A stretch of 64,000 nucleotides of DNA from Tenacibaculum sp. 190524A02b (GCF_964036645.1 NZ_OZ038525.1:3228001-3292000), one strand, 5' to 3'. Counted from the stretch's first letter, positions 29,401 through 36,993 are shown. A program made the numbers and translations. The notes: generated by a model from the letters alone, not told the origin.

Positions 29401-31707
29401 GTAGAAATAGATTTAAGTAATGATGGTTTTGATTCATATGAATGGCGATATTTAGACACAAGTGAAGATATTTCAACAGAACCAAAAGTAACCTTAACAA
29501 AACCTGGAACCTATAGTATTAAGGTAACAAAAAACAATTTATGTGAAGCTATTAAAACCTTTAAAATTACTAAAGGAACCTCTGTAAATAACGTAACTAC
29601 CAACTATATAATATGTGATACTGGTAATGATATTGTTTTTGATTTATCTACTAAAGAAGAGGAAATCAGGCAAAGTGTTTTAGGAACTAGTTTAGAAATT
29701 TCATTTCATTTAACACAGGAGAATGCAGACACAAATACAGAGCCTATTACTAATATAACTAATTATTCTTTTGATGGAAATTCACAAGAAGTTTTTGCAA
29801 GATTTGCTGAAACTGGGACTGAATGCTATAGTGTAAGTACATTTACATTATATAAAAACAATGTAAACCCAAAAATAGAAGAAAGTTATGCAATTTGTAA
29901 TAGTAGTGCTAACGTTGCCGATACTCAAATTTTACTTTCGGTAGGAGTTTTTGACACCTATAGCTGGATGAATGTTGATAAAGGTAAAGAAGTCTCTAAC
30001 ACAGCAGATATAACCATTACTGAAACTGGGAATTACAGTCTTACCATTACCAATACTATTGATGGGGAAACCTGTTCACAAACTAAAAACTTTGTGGTAA
30101 CCGGCGTAGATCCTATTGCCACACCACTTTCTAACTACATTATGTGTGTAGAAACCGAAGACGAACCTATTTTTGATTTAACTACCAAAACCTCGGAAGT
30201 TATAGGAACCCAACAAGGAACAAATTTAGCCGTAACTTATCATACCAATTTAGCGGATGCGCAAAGTGGTACAGAAGCAATACAGAATCCTTCAGAATAT
30301 ACTTTTCAAGGAAGTGAAACAGAAATATTTGTTCGTTTGTATTTAGAGGACAAGGGCTGCCAAAACACTACTTCTTTCTGGTTAAAAAAGAATACTATTT
30401 TTATTCCTTTAGAAGATGATTATGCAGTTTGCAACAATAGTGCTAACGTTGCTGATACTCAAATTCAGCTTACGCTGGGTACTTTTAGCACCTATAGTTG
30501 GCGAAATGAAGACGATAATACTGAAGAGAGTACTACAGCTGACTTTATAGCAACTAAAGCAGGAAATTATAGTGTTACCATTACCAATACTATTGACGGA
30601 GAAACTTGTTCACAAACTAAAGCTTTTACAGTAACTGGTGTAGATCCTATAGCCAATAAGCCTGAAGATTATGTGTTATGTGTAGATGACACAACCACTA
30701 CCCCTGTTTTTGATTTAACAACTAAAACTACTGAAGTTATAGGGAATCAGACAGGAGCTAATTTAATTGTTACCTATCATACCTCTCAAATAGGTGCAGA
30801 AAGTGGAGACAGCTCTATTCCGCATCCTTCAAACCATAGTTTTACAGGAGAAGAAACGGAAGTTTTTGCACGTATTTATATTGATGGTAGAGGTTGCCAA
30901 AACACTACTAGTTTTAAGTTAGTAAAAAACGATATCACTATTGCTATTGAAGACAGGTATATACTTTGTACTGGAAATGAAGACAACGACAGCATTGACC
31001 TCCAAGTTGATAACACTAATTTTGATACTTTTAAATGGGTAAACACAGACACCAACACCATTGTTTCTAATACTGCTAACGCCACTATTAATACTACTGG
31101 AACCTATAGTATTATTGCTACCAATACAAATAGTACTTGTAATGAAGCTACTAAAACCTTTAGAGTAGTTGCTGCCGATATTGGAACGATTAATATTACC
31201 TCACAAGTTGAAAATAATGACACCATAATTGTTGAAGTTACTGGTATTACCGATACATTTACGTATGCTTTGGATGACCTAAACGGTAACTATCAAAATC
31301 AAGTAGTTTTTGAAAATGTAGCCGCAGGAGAACATACAGTGTATGTAAAAACAAGTAATGGCTGTATTTACAGCACTAGGGTTATCGTTGATGAAGATAT
31401 AGTTATAGAGCCTGAAAAAGAAATTAACATCCCTAAGTTCTTTACTCCTAATGGCGATGGCATTAATCCTACTTGGTTTATTACGGATCCTACCAATTCA
31501 ATTCCAGAAAATACTAAAATTTATATTTACAATCGTTTTGGTAAACTTGTAACCACTATAGTTTATGGTGGCAATGGTTGGGATGGTACGCATAACGGAC
31601 AAAAAATGCCTTCTAACGATTATTGGTATAGTTTTCAATTTGTAAAAGACAATGAAATACAAAGTTATAAAGGTCATTTTTCTTTGTTAAGAAGCGAAGT
31701 GAGATAG
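26425..31707 (+). CDS. Giant T9SS type B exported repeat protein with a possible lysozyme-like N-terminal domain
   Basis: A 1760-residue protein with a signal peptide (1-20, ending LFAQ). Residues about 30-440 form a helical domain in which GIGAKETF (E134), GAFGPFEVE (152-160) and ASMTVTYNRGF (258-268) recall, in order, the three motifs of lytic transglycosylases and goose-type lysozymes; that assignment is inference. From about 540 to 1580 come six tandem units of 171-182 residues, each with FDLTTK (F at 544, 726, 901, 1072, 1250, 1429), a paired cysteine, F-A-R-I/V-x-I and a second motif ED-x-Y-x-x-C. Residues about 1580-1660 are another beta domain. The end (FFTPNGDGIN, IYNRFGKLV, GWDGTHNGQKMPSNDYWY) is the gliding-motility-type C-terminal domain (CHU_C, PF13585), the T9SS type B signal. 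It probably sits on or leaves the cell surface. Confidence 0.85.
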   Translation: MKTPYFVLVVLFAITNLFAQNEPCNETQKPTDEAPITLQQLSNLITTPSFYDTNHRYLDGLGTKGGKYSGGFFDTWLGETQIMFPYNGLPIVVNKTSTQYVANDSNYMYWMALTMGQEYMNVDMQWMMGIGAKETFSGTVNASATSLTNGEGAFGPFEVEMFTGLDRVMAYPSFFPKYELHLTNARDIATSGVDPTDFMANYVGTTADIAWLNEAPAVNGYMLGIMNFFTIYNWFSYAQDLCWQQIIEEPADPYYALASMTVTYNRGFSAAATIAETMKKDNYEATKNNPNARDLLPTGHADYRKHITEVIESIVARGEQAATNTSTPLWDYEITWEIIERFFLGEGGTIDVQGKGGLLRHYAPKDIVKRQDIMGTLQQAFTILKGKAPSSSANTISFRYDWLALLRTVKQHFPNDKIFEKPTGGDTAQQVENYSQVGGCCYQEPEIEIIPNCQYEPTSVEVLTPIEKVEWVAKFINEDGDIETFGVLTNKKGAFFFPEPREYTIDVKVTVDGIETVFPQTTVTIPVRPIANEVEDYSSCTGIFDLTTKDAEVIGGQVIPNIKVDYYPVEEHAMLGGIPIQNPTAYTFDGDTKEIFARIYLEGSQCYAVTSFKLSKSGTTGTLPIEDNYAFCGSSANATDKEVRITLDSYDTYSWNKIATNGDATEFFTGNEVVITEEGNYSVTVTSGGQGGCELSKDFTVEVISPTANKPSDFNECSVNGQDIVFDLTTKTAEILGSQQGAEVTFHTSQADADAGTEIIQTPDSYSITTDEKEIFARVFIQGKTCQSTTSFMLRKNEITINLEEEYAFCNNSTDPNDSQVKLSLEVFDSYSWNTLGANGIKTEFSTAREVTITNAGTYSVTVRKGVCEETKEFKVDGVDPIANQPSEYSLCIKDGEDPIFDLTTKDVEIINGQVGNFTITYHNTEDEANSGTAPITNTTNYTFSETEKEIYARIFIADKGCHNSTSFKLIKNDLSINVEEEYNICSGTISTVEIDLSNDGFDSYEWRYLDTSEDISTEPKVTLTKPGTYSIKVTKNNLCEAIKTFKITKGTSVNNVTTNYIICDTGNDIVFDLSTKEEEIRQSVLGTSLEISFHLTQENADTNTEPITNITNYSFDGNSQEVFARFAETGTECYSVSTFTLYKNNVNPKIEESYAICNSSANVADTQILLSVGVFDTYSWMNVDKGKEVSNTADITITETGNYSLTITNTIDGETCSQTKNFVVTGVDPIATPLSNYIMCVETEDEPIFDLTTKTSEVIGTQQGTNLAVTYHTNLADAQSGTEAIQNPSEYTFQGSETEIFVRLYLEDKGCQNTTSFWLKKNTIFIPLEDDYAVCNNSANVADTQIQLTLGTFSTYSWRNEDDNTEESTTADFIATKAGNYSVTITNTIDGETCSQTKAFTVTGVDPIANKPEDYVLCVDDTTTTPVFDLTTKTTEVIGNQTGANLIVTYHTSQIGAESGDSSIPHPSNHSFTGEETEVFARIYIDGRGCQNTTSFKLVKNDITIAIEDRYILCTGNEDNDSIDLQVDNTNFDTFKWVNTDTNTIVSNTANATINTTGTYSIIATNTNSTCNEATKTFRVVAADIGTINITSQVENNDTIIVEVTGITDTFTYALDDLNGNYQNQVVFENVAAGEHTVYVKTSNGCIYSTRVIVDEDIVIEPEKEINIPKFFTPNGDGINPTWFITDPTNSIPENTKIYIYNRFGKLVTTIVYGGNGWDGTHNGQKMPSNDYWYSFQFVKDNEIQSYKGHFSLLRSEVR

Positions 31708-31735
31708 TAATACCTTACTATCAACATAAATAATA

Positions 31736-31765
31736 AAAGCTCCAAGGATTTTTCTTTGGAGCTTT
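31736..31765. terminator. Hairpin between converging giant-protein and sphingomyelinase genes
   Basis: AAAGCTCCAA (31736-31745) pairs perfectly with TTGGAGCTTT (31756-31765), 28 bases after the giant gene's stop. The flanking T tract is short; AT pairs at the stem base would serve either strand. Confidence 0.65.
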
Positions 31766-31776
31766 GTATGTTTTAT

Positions 31777-31945
31777 AAATCTCGTCTTGCACTGGTGCAA
31801 CATAGCTTCCAGAAAAATAATTCCCGTCTCGCACTGATGCGGGAAGACTTTTCCAAAAAGAAATCTCGTCTCTATTATTACTTAAAACTTCAGTATTTAT
31901 AGATAAACACGTCATGCACTTGTACTGGTTATATAAATTTGTTTT
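31777..31945. repeat. Degenerate 42-bp tandem repeat array (four units)
   Basis: The tetramer CGTC recurs at 31783, 31825, 31867 and 31910, spacings of 42, 42 and 43. Units 1, 2 and 4 share CGTC-N2-GCACT-N2-T, and units 1 and 2 agree over most of their length (tctCGTCttGCACTggTGC against cccCGTCtcGCACTgaTGC, then CTTCCA or CTTTTCCA). Unit 3 keeps only AAATCTCGTCTC. Because 42 is a multiple of 3, the minus strand stays open for 78 codons and encodes a 14-residue periodic peptide (RDEISFWKSLPASV, then RDGNYFSGSYVAPV). I see this as repeat DNA rather than a gene. Confidence 0.65.
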
Positions 31946-33632
31946 ATTTAACAACAATCTTTTTCATTTTAGCTTCTCCTGTTTTATTTATAAAACGAGT
32001 AATATACATTCCTCTAGGAAGATCTCTTACATCTATTCTTTGTGTTCCTTCTTCTTCAATTTCATGAGTTATTAATACCCTTCCAGATGCATCTATAATT
32101 TGTACTAAACCATCAGTTGAGTTTTCTGGTAATTTAATATTTAGCACGGTTTTTACTGGATTTGGAAACACTTTAAACTCATTCTTTATAATAGCTTCAA
32201 TATGCTCCTCTTGATTATCAACAGCAACTATTTCATTTTTAGGTTTTGTCTCTTTTGAAGCTCCAAAAACAAAGCGTGCATGTACACCATAATGATCTGA
32301 GATATCTGTAACTACTGACCTCCACTCGTCATTAGAATTTAATCCTGGGTGACTTAGCATTGTATGTCTTGGTACAAATACACGCGTGGTTGATGATACT
32401 GGTTGTTGATGTGCTGATGAATACAATACATAATCTAATATTTGATCGTTACTAGAACCAATCCATCCATTGGTTATTCCAGAATATGTTGCTGTATATC
32501 TTCCTATTCGTTGCGGATCATTTGCTTGTAGCGTCCCCAACATTCCATTGTACTCAGAAGCCGTAAATTTATTTACATTTAAATCTCCTCCAATAATGAC
32601 AGGTTCATTTGAAGGAATATTTTTTCTATTTCTTAGGTTAATAATTTCTTTAAAATTTTTAGTCCTATAAGAAGCATATGAACCTCCTGACTGCGCATGG
32701 GTTCCTAAAACATGGTAATTTTTACCTAATTTATTAATTTTAGCATACATAACCCCTTTATTAGATTGGTCATCTCCATTAGCTGCTAAGTCGTCAAACA
32801 ATTCTTGCTCTGCATCTAAAATTGGATAACGACTAGCTATAAATACGCCTCCATCTTGTTTTATATTATTTGGATTATCTACTACACTTGTAAAATTAGC
32901 AAATCCTCTTTGCTTTAATTGATTTTTGATACTTTCTCTATTACTATTATCAAAGGCTTCTGAAATAATTAACACTTCATAAGGAGCCAACCAATCATCT
33001 ACATAGTTATAACGTGCATTTGGAATACTTGAAAATGTAGGTAATTGCCAAATATTCCATGCCGCAACATTTAAAATATTAGGATTGTTATAATCTGAAG
33101 TATTTACAACCTGTGATTGATTTGCATATTCAATTACATATAAAATATCATCATCACCACCTGTATATAAAAAACGTATTTTTATACGGTAACTTCTCCC
33201 ATCAGCTAATGTAAATGTTTGTGAGGTACGTATATTTCTATCTCCCCATAAATCACTCCAAAAATCATTATTAGTTCCCGTTACATTATAACCTGCACTA
33301 ATAGTACTTCGATTCCACGTTCCTGTTAATTGTAATTTTAACTGAATTTTTTGTGAAGTTCCAGCAATGGTTAATTGATTATGAAAGCCATAAGTTTTAC
33401 CCCATTTTACGCCATAATTCCTACCAAAACTTGACACCTTTACATCTCTTTTGTAAGCACCTATACCATTTACATGCTTTGAAACAAAGGAAGAAGAGTT
33501 TCCTGTATACCTAATAATATCAAATCCAAAGTCAATATCTGTATTATTTTGTACATAAATATGAGTAGTTGCCATTGCAGTATGCATAAATGCTATGAAG
33601 CATATACATAATGTGAGTAATTGTTTTTGCAT
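31944..33632 (-). CDS. Sphingomyelinase C-like phosphodiesterase, T9SS type A exported
   Basis: A 562-residue secreted protein. After a signal peptide (1-21) comes an unassigned beta-rich domain (about 22-172). The catalytic domain (about 185-456) is of the endonuclease/exonuclease/phosphatase fold and follows bacterial neutral sphingomyelinase (Bacillus SMase, staphylococcal beta-toxin) closely: VAAWNIWQLP, IISEAFDNSN (E225, metal ligand), QDGGVFIASRYPI, SNKGVMYAKI, LGTHAQ (H312), IIGGDLNVNK (D350, N352) and ISDHYGVH (D446, H447, general base). It should cut sphingomyelin to ceramide and phosphocholine. The tail (KVFPNPVKTVLNIKLP to MKKIVVK) is a T9SS type A sorting domain. Related enzymes are haemolytic toxins. 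It converges with the giant protein gene. Confidence 0.9.
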   Translation of the reverse strand: MQKQLLTLCICFIAFMHTAMATTHIYVQNNTDIDFGFDIIRYTGNSSSFVSKHVNGIGAYKRDVKVSSFGRNYGVKWGKTYGFHNQLTIAGTSQKIQLKLQLTGTWNRSTISAGYNVTGTNNDFWSDLWGDRNIRTSQTFTLADGRSYRIKIRFLYTGGDDDILYVIEYANQSQVVNTSDYNNPNILNVAAWNIWQLPTFSSIPNARYNYVDDWLAPYEVLIISEAFDNSNRESIKNQLKQRGFANFTSVVDNPNNIKQDGGVFIASRYPILDAEQELFDDLAANGDDQSNKGVMYAKINKLGKNYHVLGTHAQSGGSYASYRTKNFKEIINLRNRKNIPSNEPVIIGGDLNVNKFTASEYNGMLGTLQANDPQRIGRYTATYSGITNGWIGSSNDQILDYVLYSSAHQQPVSSTTRVFVPRHTMLSHPGLNSNDEWRSVVTDISDHYGVHARFVFGASKETKPKNEIVAVDNQEEHIEAIIKNEFKVFPNPVKTVLNIKLPENSTDGLVQIIDASGRVLITHEIEEEGTQRIDVRDLPRGMYITRFINKTGEAKMKKIVVK

Positions 33633-33947
33633 TTGTTTTAATTTTAGTTAATTTATTTTTGGTAAAAAAACAAGCTGAAAATTCAATATATGTAAACAAA
33701 TGGTTTTCAGTTTTTTATTTTAAAGTAAGGAAATTGTTAAGACACTTCCAAAAAACAACTCATTATCTTTCAAAGATTTAAACAAAAAACCACTAAACAT
33801 TCTTAAAAATTGTATTTGAACCTAATCCTTTTATTAATTATTCCCTGATTATTTATAACGAATACAAGTATTGAAAAAATATTGGAATATTATTTGTAAT
33901 GTATTGATTGAGATGTCGTCTAAGTCAATAGTTAAAATATATTTGAA
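33633..33947. other. Divergent intergenic region, no gene
   Basis: An AT-rich 315-base stretch between the divergent sphingomyelinase and DUF547 genes; it must hold both promoters. A TATATTTG at 33938-33945 abuts the DUF547 start codon too closely to be its normal -7 box. No clean promoter was found for the sphingomyelinase gene, and no RNA structure stands out. Confidence 0.5.
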
Positions 33948-34655
33948 ATGCGAAAATTATTTTTATTTCTTAGTCTTGCTTTTTTCATAAACACTCATGC
34001 TCAAACCAGTGTTTTTGATGGACTTTTAAAAAAGCATGTAGATGCAAAAGGAAACGTTAATTACAAAGCTTTCAAGAGTGATGAAAGTACTTTAGATACT
34101 TATTTAGCCTATTTAGCTAAAACTACTCCTAAAAAAAGTTGGTCAGCAGCCAAAACAAAAGCTTTTTGGGTAAATGCTTATAATGCTTATACCGTTAAAT
34201 TAATTTTAGAAAACTATCCTTTAAAGAGTATTTTAAAGATTAAGAAAAAAGGTAAAGATGCTTGGAATATTAAGTTTGCTAAAGTAGGCGGTAAAACTTA
34301 TACGTTAAACCATATTGAGCACGAAATTCTTCGTAAAGATTTTAACGATCCTAAAATACATGTAGGTGTTAATTGCGCTTCAGGTTCTTGTCCACAACTT
34401 GCAAATTTTGCTTTTACAGAAGCTAACTATGAAAGTAAAACTAAAGCGTTAATGAAAAAATTTGTTAACGATACTAATAGAAATAAGATAACTGCTAAAA
34501 AATTACAAATTTCTAAGATTTTTGAATGGTTTAAAGGTGATTTTACTAAAAAAGGTTCTTTAATAGACTTTTTAAACAAGTATTCTGATGTAGAAATTAG
34601 TAAAAAAGCTAAAATTCGTTATTTAGAATATGATTGGAATTTAAATGGTAAATAA
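33948..34655 (+). CDS. Exported DUF547 protein
   Basis: A 235-residue protein with a signal peptide (1-18, ending NTHAQ). The DUF547 domain (PF04784) is clear: KTKAFWVNAYNAYTVKLILEN, then LNHIEHEILR and the cysteine pair motif HVGVNCASGSCPQL. The fold has been compared to a papain/transglutaminase-like protein, but the reaction is unknown. DUF547 genes often sit beside arsenosugar genes in marine Bacteroidetes, as here. It has its own terminator, so it is not simply co-transcribed with the next gene. Confidence 0.9.
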   Translation: MRKLFLFLSLAFFINTHAQTSVFDGLLKKHVDAKGNVNYKAFKSDESTLDTYLAYLAKTTPKKSWSAAKTKAFWVNAYNAYTVKLILENYPLKSILKIKKKGKDAWNIKFAKVGGKTYTLNHIEHEILRKDFNDPKIHVGVNCASGSCPQLANFAFTEANYESKTKALMKKFVNDTNRNKITAKKLQISKIFEWFKGDFTKKGSLIDFLNKYSDVEISKKAKIRYLEYDWNLNGK

Positions 34656-34670
34656 ACCCTATACTATATA

Positions 34671-34697
34671 AGAAAAGCTTTGTCGCTTTTCTTTTTT
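34671..34697 (+). terminator. Terminator after the DUF547 gene
   Basis: AGAAAAGC (34671-34678) pairs perfectly with GCTTTTCT (34685-34692), followed by TTTTT. It is 16 bases after the stop codon. Confidence 0.85.
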
Positions 34698-34729
34698 GTA
34701 TTTTTATTTCTCAATACTAAAATCAATAC

Positions 34730-35065
34730 ATGTCTAAAACATATTATGATCCTGCCGACTTACGTAAGTTTGGCAAAATAACAGAGTGGAACGAAGAACT
34801 AGGAAATAAATTTTTTGATTATTATGGAAAAGTTTTTGAAGAAGGTGCTTTAACTGCTAGAGAAAAAAGTTTAATTGCCTTAGCTGTTGCCCACACAGAA
34901 CAATGTCCTTATTGTATAGATGCTTATACAAAAGATGGATTACAACGTGGTATCACTAAAGAAGAAATGATGGAGGCAATCCATGTAGGTGCTGCAATAA
35001 AAAGTGGTGCTACTTTAGTTCATGGAGTTCAAATGATGAACAAAGTAAACAAACTAGAAATGTAA
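34730..35065 (+). CDS. AhpD-like protein of the arsenosugar cluster
   Basis: A 111-residue carboxymuconolactone decarboxylase-like (AhpD fold, PF02627) protein with the redox pair C59 and C62 in HTEQCPYCIDAYTKDG and a conserved helix EAIHVGAAIKSGATLVHGVQ. It belongs to the small peroxidase-like proteins encoded beside ArsS in arsenosugar clusters. Such proteins form helical oligomers and can reduce peroxides or disulfides through the CxxC; the true substrate here is not known. It precedes arsS by 69 bases, which contain a perfect 14-bp hairpin. Confidence 0.9.
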   Translation: MSKTYYDPADLRKFGKITEWNEELGNKFFDYYGKVFEEGALTAREKSLIALAVAHTEQCPYCIDAYTKDGLQRGITKEEMMEAIHVGAAIKSGATLVHGVQMMNKVNKLEM

Positions 35066-35074
35066 AACAATTAT

Positions 35075-35117
35075 GAATTATAGCTTACACCTGTATTTAA
35101 TCAGTAAGCTATAATTC
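35075..35117 (+). repeat. Perfect 14-bp inverted repeat between the AhpD-like gene and arsS
   Basis: GAATTATAGCTTAC (35075-35088) and GTAAGCTATAATTC (35104-35117) are exact complements over a 15-base loop. No T tract follows (TACATTCG). In RNA it would fold into a strong stem just before the arsS start (35135), so it may be a leader hairpin, a processing site or an operator. Confidence 0.6.
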
Positions 35118-35134
35118 TACATTCGTAACAATTT

Positions 35135-36184
35135 ATGAAGAAATCTCTTTTAGCAAGAAATAATGATTTAGCTAACACGCAACGTCAATTAGAAATTTTA
35201 TCAAATGGAATTTTTAAAGATGAGTTACCTACTTTTGCTGAAAAAATAAAGGAAACAAATCAGTTTCCTTTAAAACCTAAAAAACTTGAAATCTTACAAA
35301 TTAATGTAGGATATATGTGCAATCAAGTTTGTGCACATTGTCATGTCGATGCTGGTCCAGACAGAAAGGAAATTATGACTAAAGAGACCATGCAACAATG
35401 TTTAAATGTTATAAAAAAAACAGGAGCGCATACCCTTGATTTAACTGGTGGAGCACCAGAAATGAACCCGAATTTTAGATGGTTTGTTGAGGAGGCTTCT
35501 AAAGCAGGAATTAAAGATTTCATCGTACGCTCTAACTTAACGATTATTAGAGCTAATAAAAAATATTACGACCTTCCTGAGTTTTTTAAAAAACATAACG
35601 TTCATGTTGTTTCTTCCATGCCTCACTGGACTCGTGGTAAAACAGATAAACAAAGAGGCGACGGAGTTTTTGACAAGTCTATAAAAGCTTTACAAGAATT
35701 AAATGCCGTTGGTTATGGTATGGAAAACACTGGTTTAAAACTTGATTTGGTTTACAATCCTTCAGGAGCATTTTTACCAGGTGATCAAGCTTCTATGGAA
35801 AAGGACTTTAAAAAGGCTTTAATGGATGATTTTTCGGTTTCATTTAATAATTTATTTGCTATTACAAACCTTCCAATTAGTCGGTTTTTAGATTATTTAA
35901 TTGCTTCTGAAAATTATGAAGATTATATGTATGCATTAGTTGAAGCGTACAATCCGCATGCAGTTTCTAATGTTATGTGTACCAATACACTTTCTATAAG
36001 TTGGGATGGATATTTGTATGATTGTGACTTTAATCAAATGCTTAATTTAAAAGTAGCTAGTAAAGTAAAACATATTTCTGAATATAATGAAGAATTGCTT
36101 CAAAACAGAAATATTATTATTAATCAACATTGCTACGGATGTACTGCTGGCGCAGGAAGTAGCTGTCAGGGAACAGTAGCATAA
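35135..36184 (+). CDS. arsS: Arsenosugar biosynthesis radical SAM protein ArsS
   Basis: A 349-residue radical SAM enzyme. The iron-sulfur site is C62-x3-C66-x2-C69 (YMCNQVCAHCHVDAGPDR), followed by the SAM-binding LDLTGGAPEMNPNF. The C-terminal half carries the ArsS/DUF3641 signature, with VMCTNTLSISWDGYLYDCDFNQML and the final cysteine cluster HCYGCTAGAGSSCQG. ArsS enzymes are thought to join a SAM-derived 5'-deoxyadenosyl group to dimethylarsenic on the way to arsenosugars. Many family members use selenocysteine near the end; this copy has only cysteines. No arsM is present in the window. Confidence 0.93.
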   Translation: MKKSLLARNNDLANTQRQLEILSNGIFKDELPTFAEKIKETNQFPLKPKKLEILQINVGYMCNQVCAHCHVDAGPDRKEIMTKETMQQCLNVIKKTGAHTLDLTGGAPEMNPNFRWFVEEASKAGIKDFIVRSNLTIIRANKKYYDLPEFFKKHNVHVVSSMPHWTRGKTDKQRGDGVFDKSIKALQELNAVGYGMENTGLKLDLVYNPSGAFLPGDQASMEKDFKKALMDDFSVSFNNLFAITNLPISRFLDYLIASENYEDYMYALVEAYNPHAVSNVMCTNTLSISWDGYLYDCDFNQMLNLKVASKVKHISEYNEELLQNRNIIINQHCYGCTAGAGSSCQGTVA

Positions 36185-36223
36185 TACATTTATTAGTAAC
36201 TGTTCTTTTAAATTATTTTTATT

Positions 36224-36715
36224 ATGAAGAACATTGTTTATCTATTTATATTTACCATAGCATTTACAACAAATGCTCAAAAAAATCTTGAACAGTTGCT
36301 AAAAAAATTTAACACAGAAAGTGTTCCTTATATTTCTGTCACTGATTTGAAAAAATCTTCAAATATTACACTGTTAGATGCTCGTGAACCCAAAGAATTT
36401 AAAGTTAGTCATATTGAAAATGCTATTTGTGTTGGTTATGATAATTTCAATTTAAAAGAAACACTTACTAATTTGCCTAGTGATAAAAATGCTAAAATTG
36501 TAGTGTATTGCTCATTAGGTATCCGCTCAGAAGATATTGCAGAAAAACTCCATAAAGCAGGTTACACCAATATATACAATTTATACGGTGGTATTTTTGA
36601 ATGGAAAAACCAAAATAACAGCGTAGTAAATAAGCAAAATAAAACTACTGAAAAAATCCACACCTTTAACAAAGAATGGAGTAAATGGCTTACGAAAGGT
36701 AAAAAGGTGTATTAA
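36224..36715 (+). CDS. Exported rhodanese-domain protein
   Basis: A 163-residue protein with a signal peptide (1-18, ending TTNAQ) and one rhodanese domain (about 33-130): LLDAREPKEFKVSHIENAI and the active-site loop VVYCSLGIRSEDIAEKL with C96. The active cysteine suggests persulfide (or related chalcogen) transfer in the periplasm; the substrate is unknown. It follows arsS by 39 bases, so it probably belongs to that transcript. The C-terminal 30 residues (about 130-163) are charged and unassigned. It converges with a small HTH gene, 2 bases apart. Confidence 0.9.
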   Translation: MKNIVYLFIFTIAFTTNAQKNLEQLLKKFNTESVPYISVTDLKKSSNITLLDAREPKEFKVSHIENAICVGYDNFNLKETLTNLPSDKNAKIVVYCSLGIRSEDIAEKLHKAGYTNIYNLYGGIFEWKNQNNSVVNKQNKTTEKIHTFNKEWSKWLTKGKKVY

Positions 36716-36717
36716 CT

Positions 36718-36930
36718 TTATTCGCCTATCAAATCTCTAGAGCTTACCCCTAAAACTTTGGCTATTATAAAAAAACGAAATAAATCTAGTTTGGTTTTTC
36801 CTGTTTCCAACTTAAAGTAGGCATTTTGACTTAATCCTATTTTCTTCCCAAACTCATATTGAGACATTTCTAATTCCTTTCTTTTCTCTTTAATTTTTAA
36901 TAATATTTTATTGATCTTTTCTTGATACAT
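36718..36930 (-). CDS. Small XRE-type helix-turn-helix regulator
   Basis: A 70-residue protein that is almost entirely one HTH_3 domain (PF01381): KRKELEMSQYEFGKKIGLSQ forms the first helices and turn, then NAYFKLETGKTKLDLFRFF, and the end SSRDLIGE. It binds DNA as a dimer, presumably at its own promoter. No partner toxin frame is visible beside it. A perfect 15-bp hairpin lies just upstream (36994-37027). Confidence 0.92.
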   Translation of the reverse strand: MYQEKINKILLKIKEKRKELEMSQYEFGKKIGLSQNAYFKLETGKTKLDLFRFFIIAKVLGVSSRDLIGE

Positions 36931-36993
36931 AATTATAATATTCTTTTGAGCAAGATAAAAAATATATTTTTCTAGTCTAATTTTTTTAATTGC

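Noticed and set aside
31777..31945. CRISPR-like array
   Set aside because: The period is constant, but repeats are degenerate, no distinct spacers are seen and no cas gene is present.
31721..31957. 78-codon minus-strand frame between the giant protein and the sphingomyelinase
   Set aside because: It spans a terminator hairpin and the 42-bp repeat array and overlaps the sphingomyelinase C-terminus; its peptide periodicity is explained by the DNA repeat. Kept as a repeat, not a gene.
33938..33945. TATATTTG just before the DUF547 start
   Set aside because: Only 2 bases from the ATG, so transcription would start inside the coding sequence; the signal peptide shows that the ATG is right.
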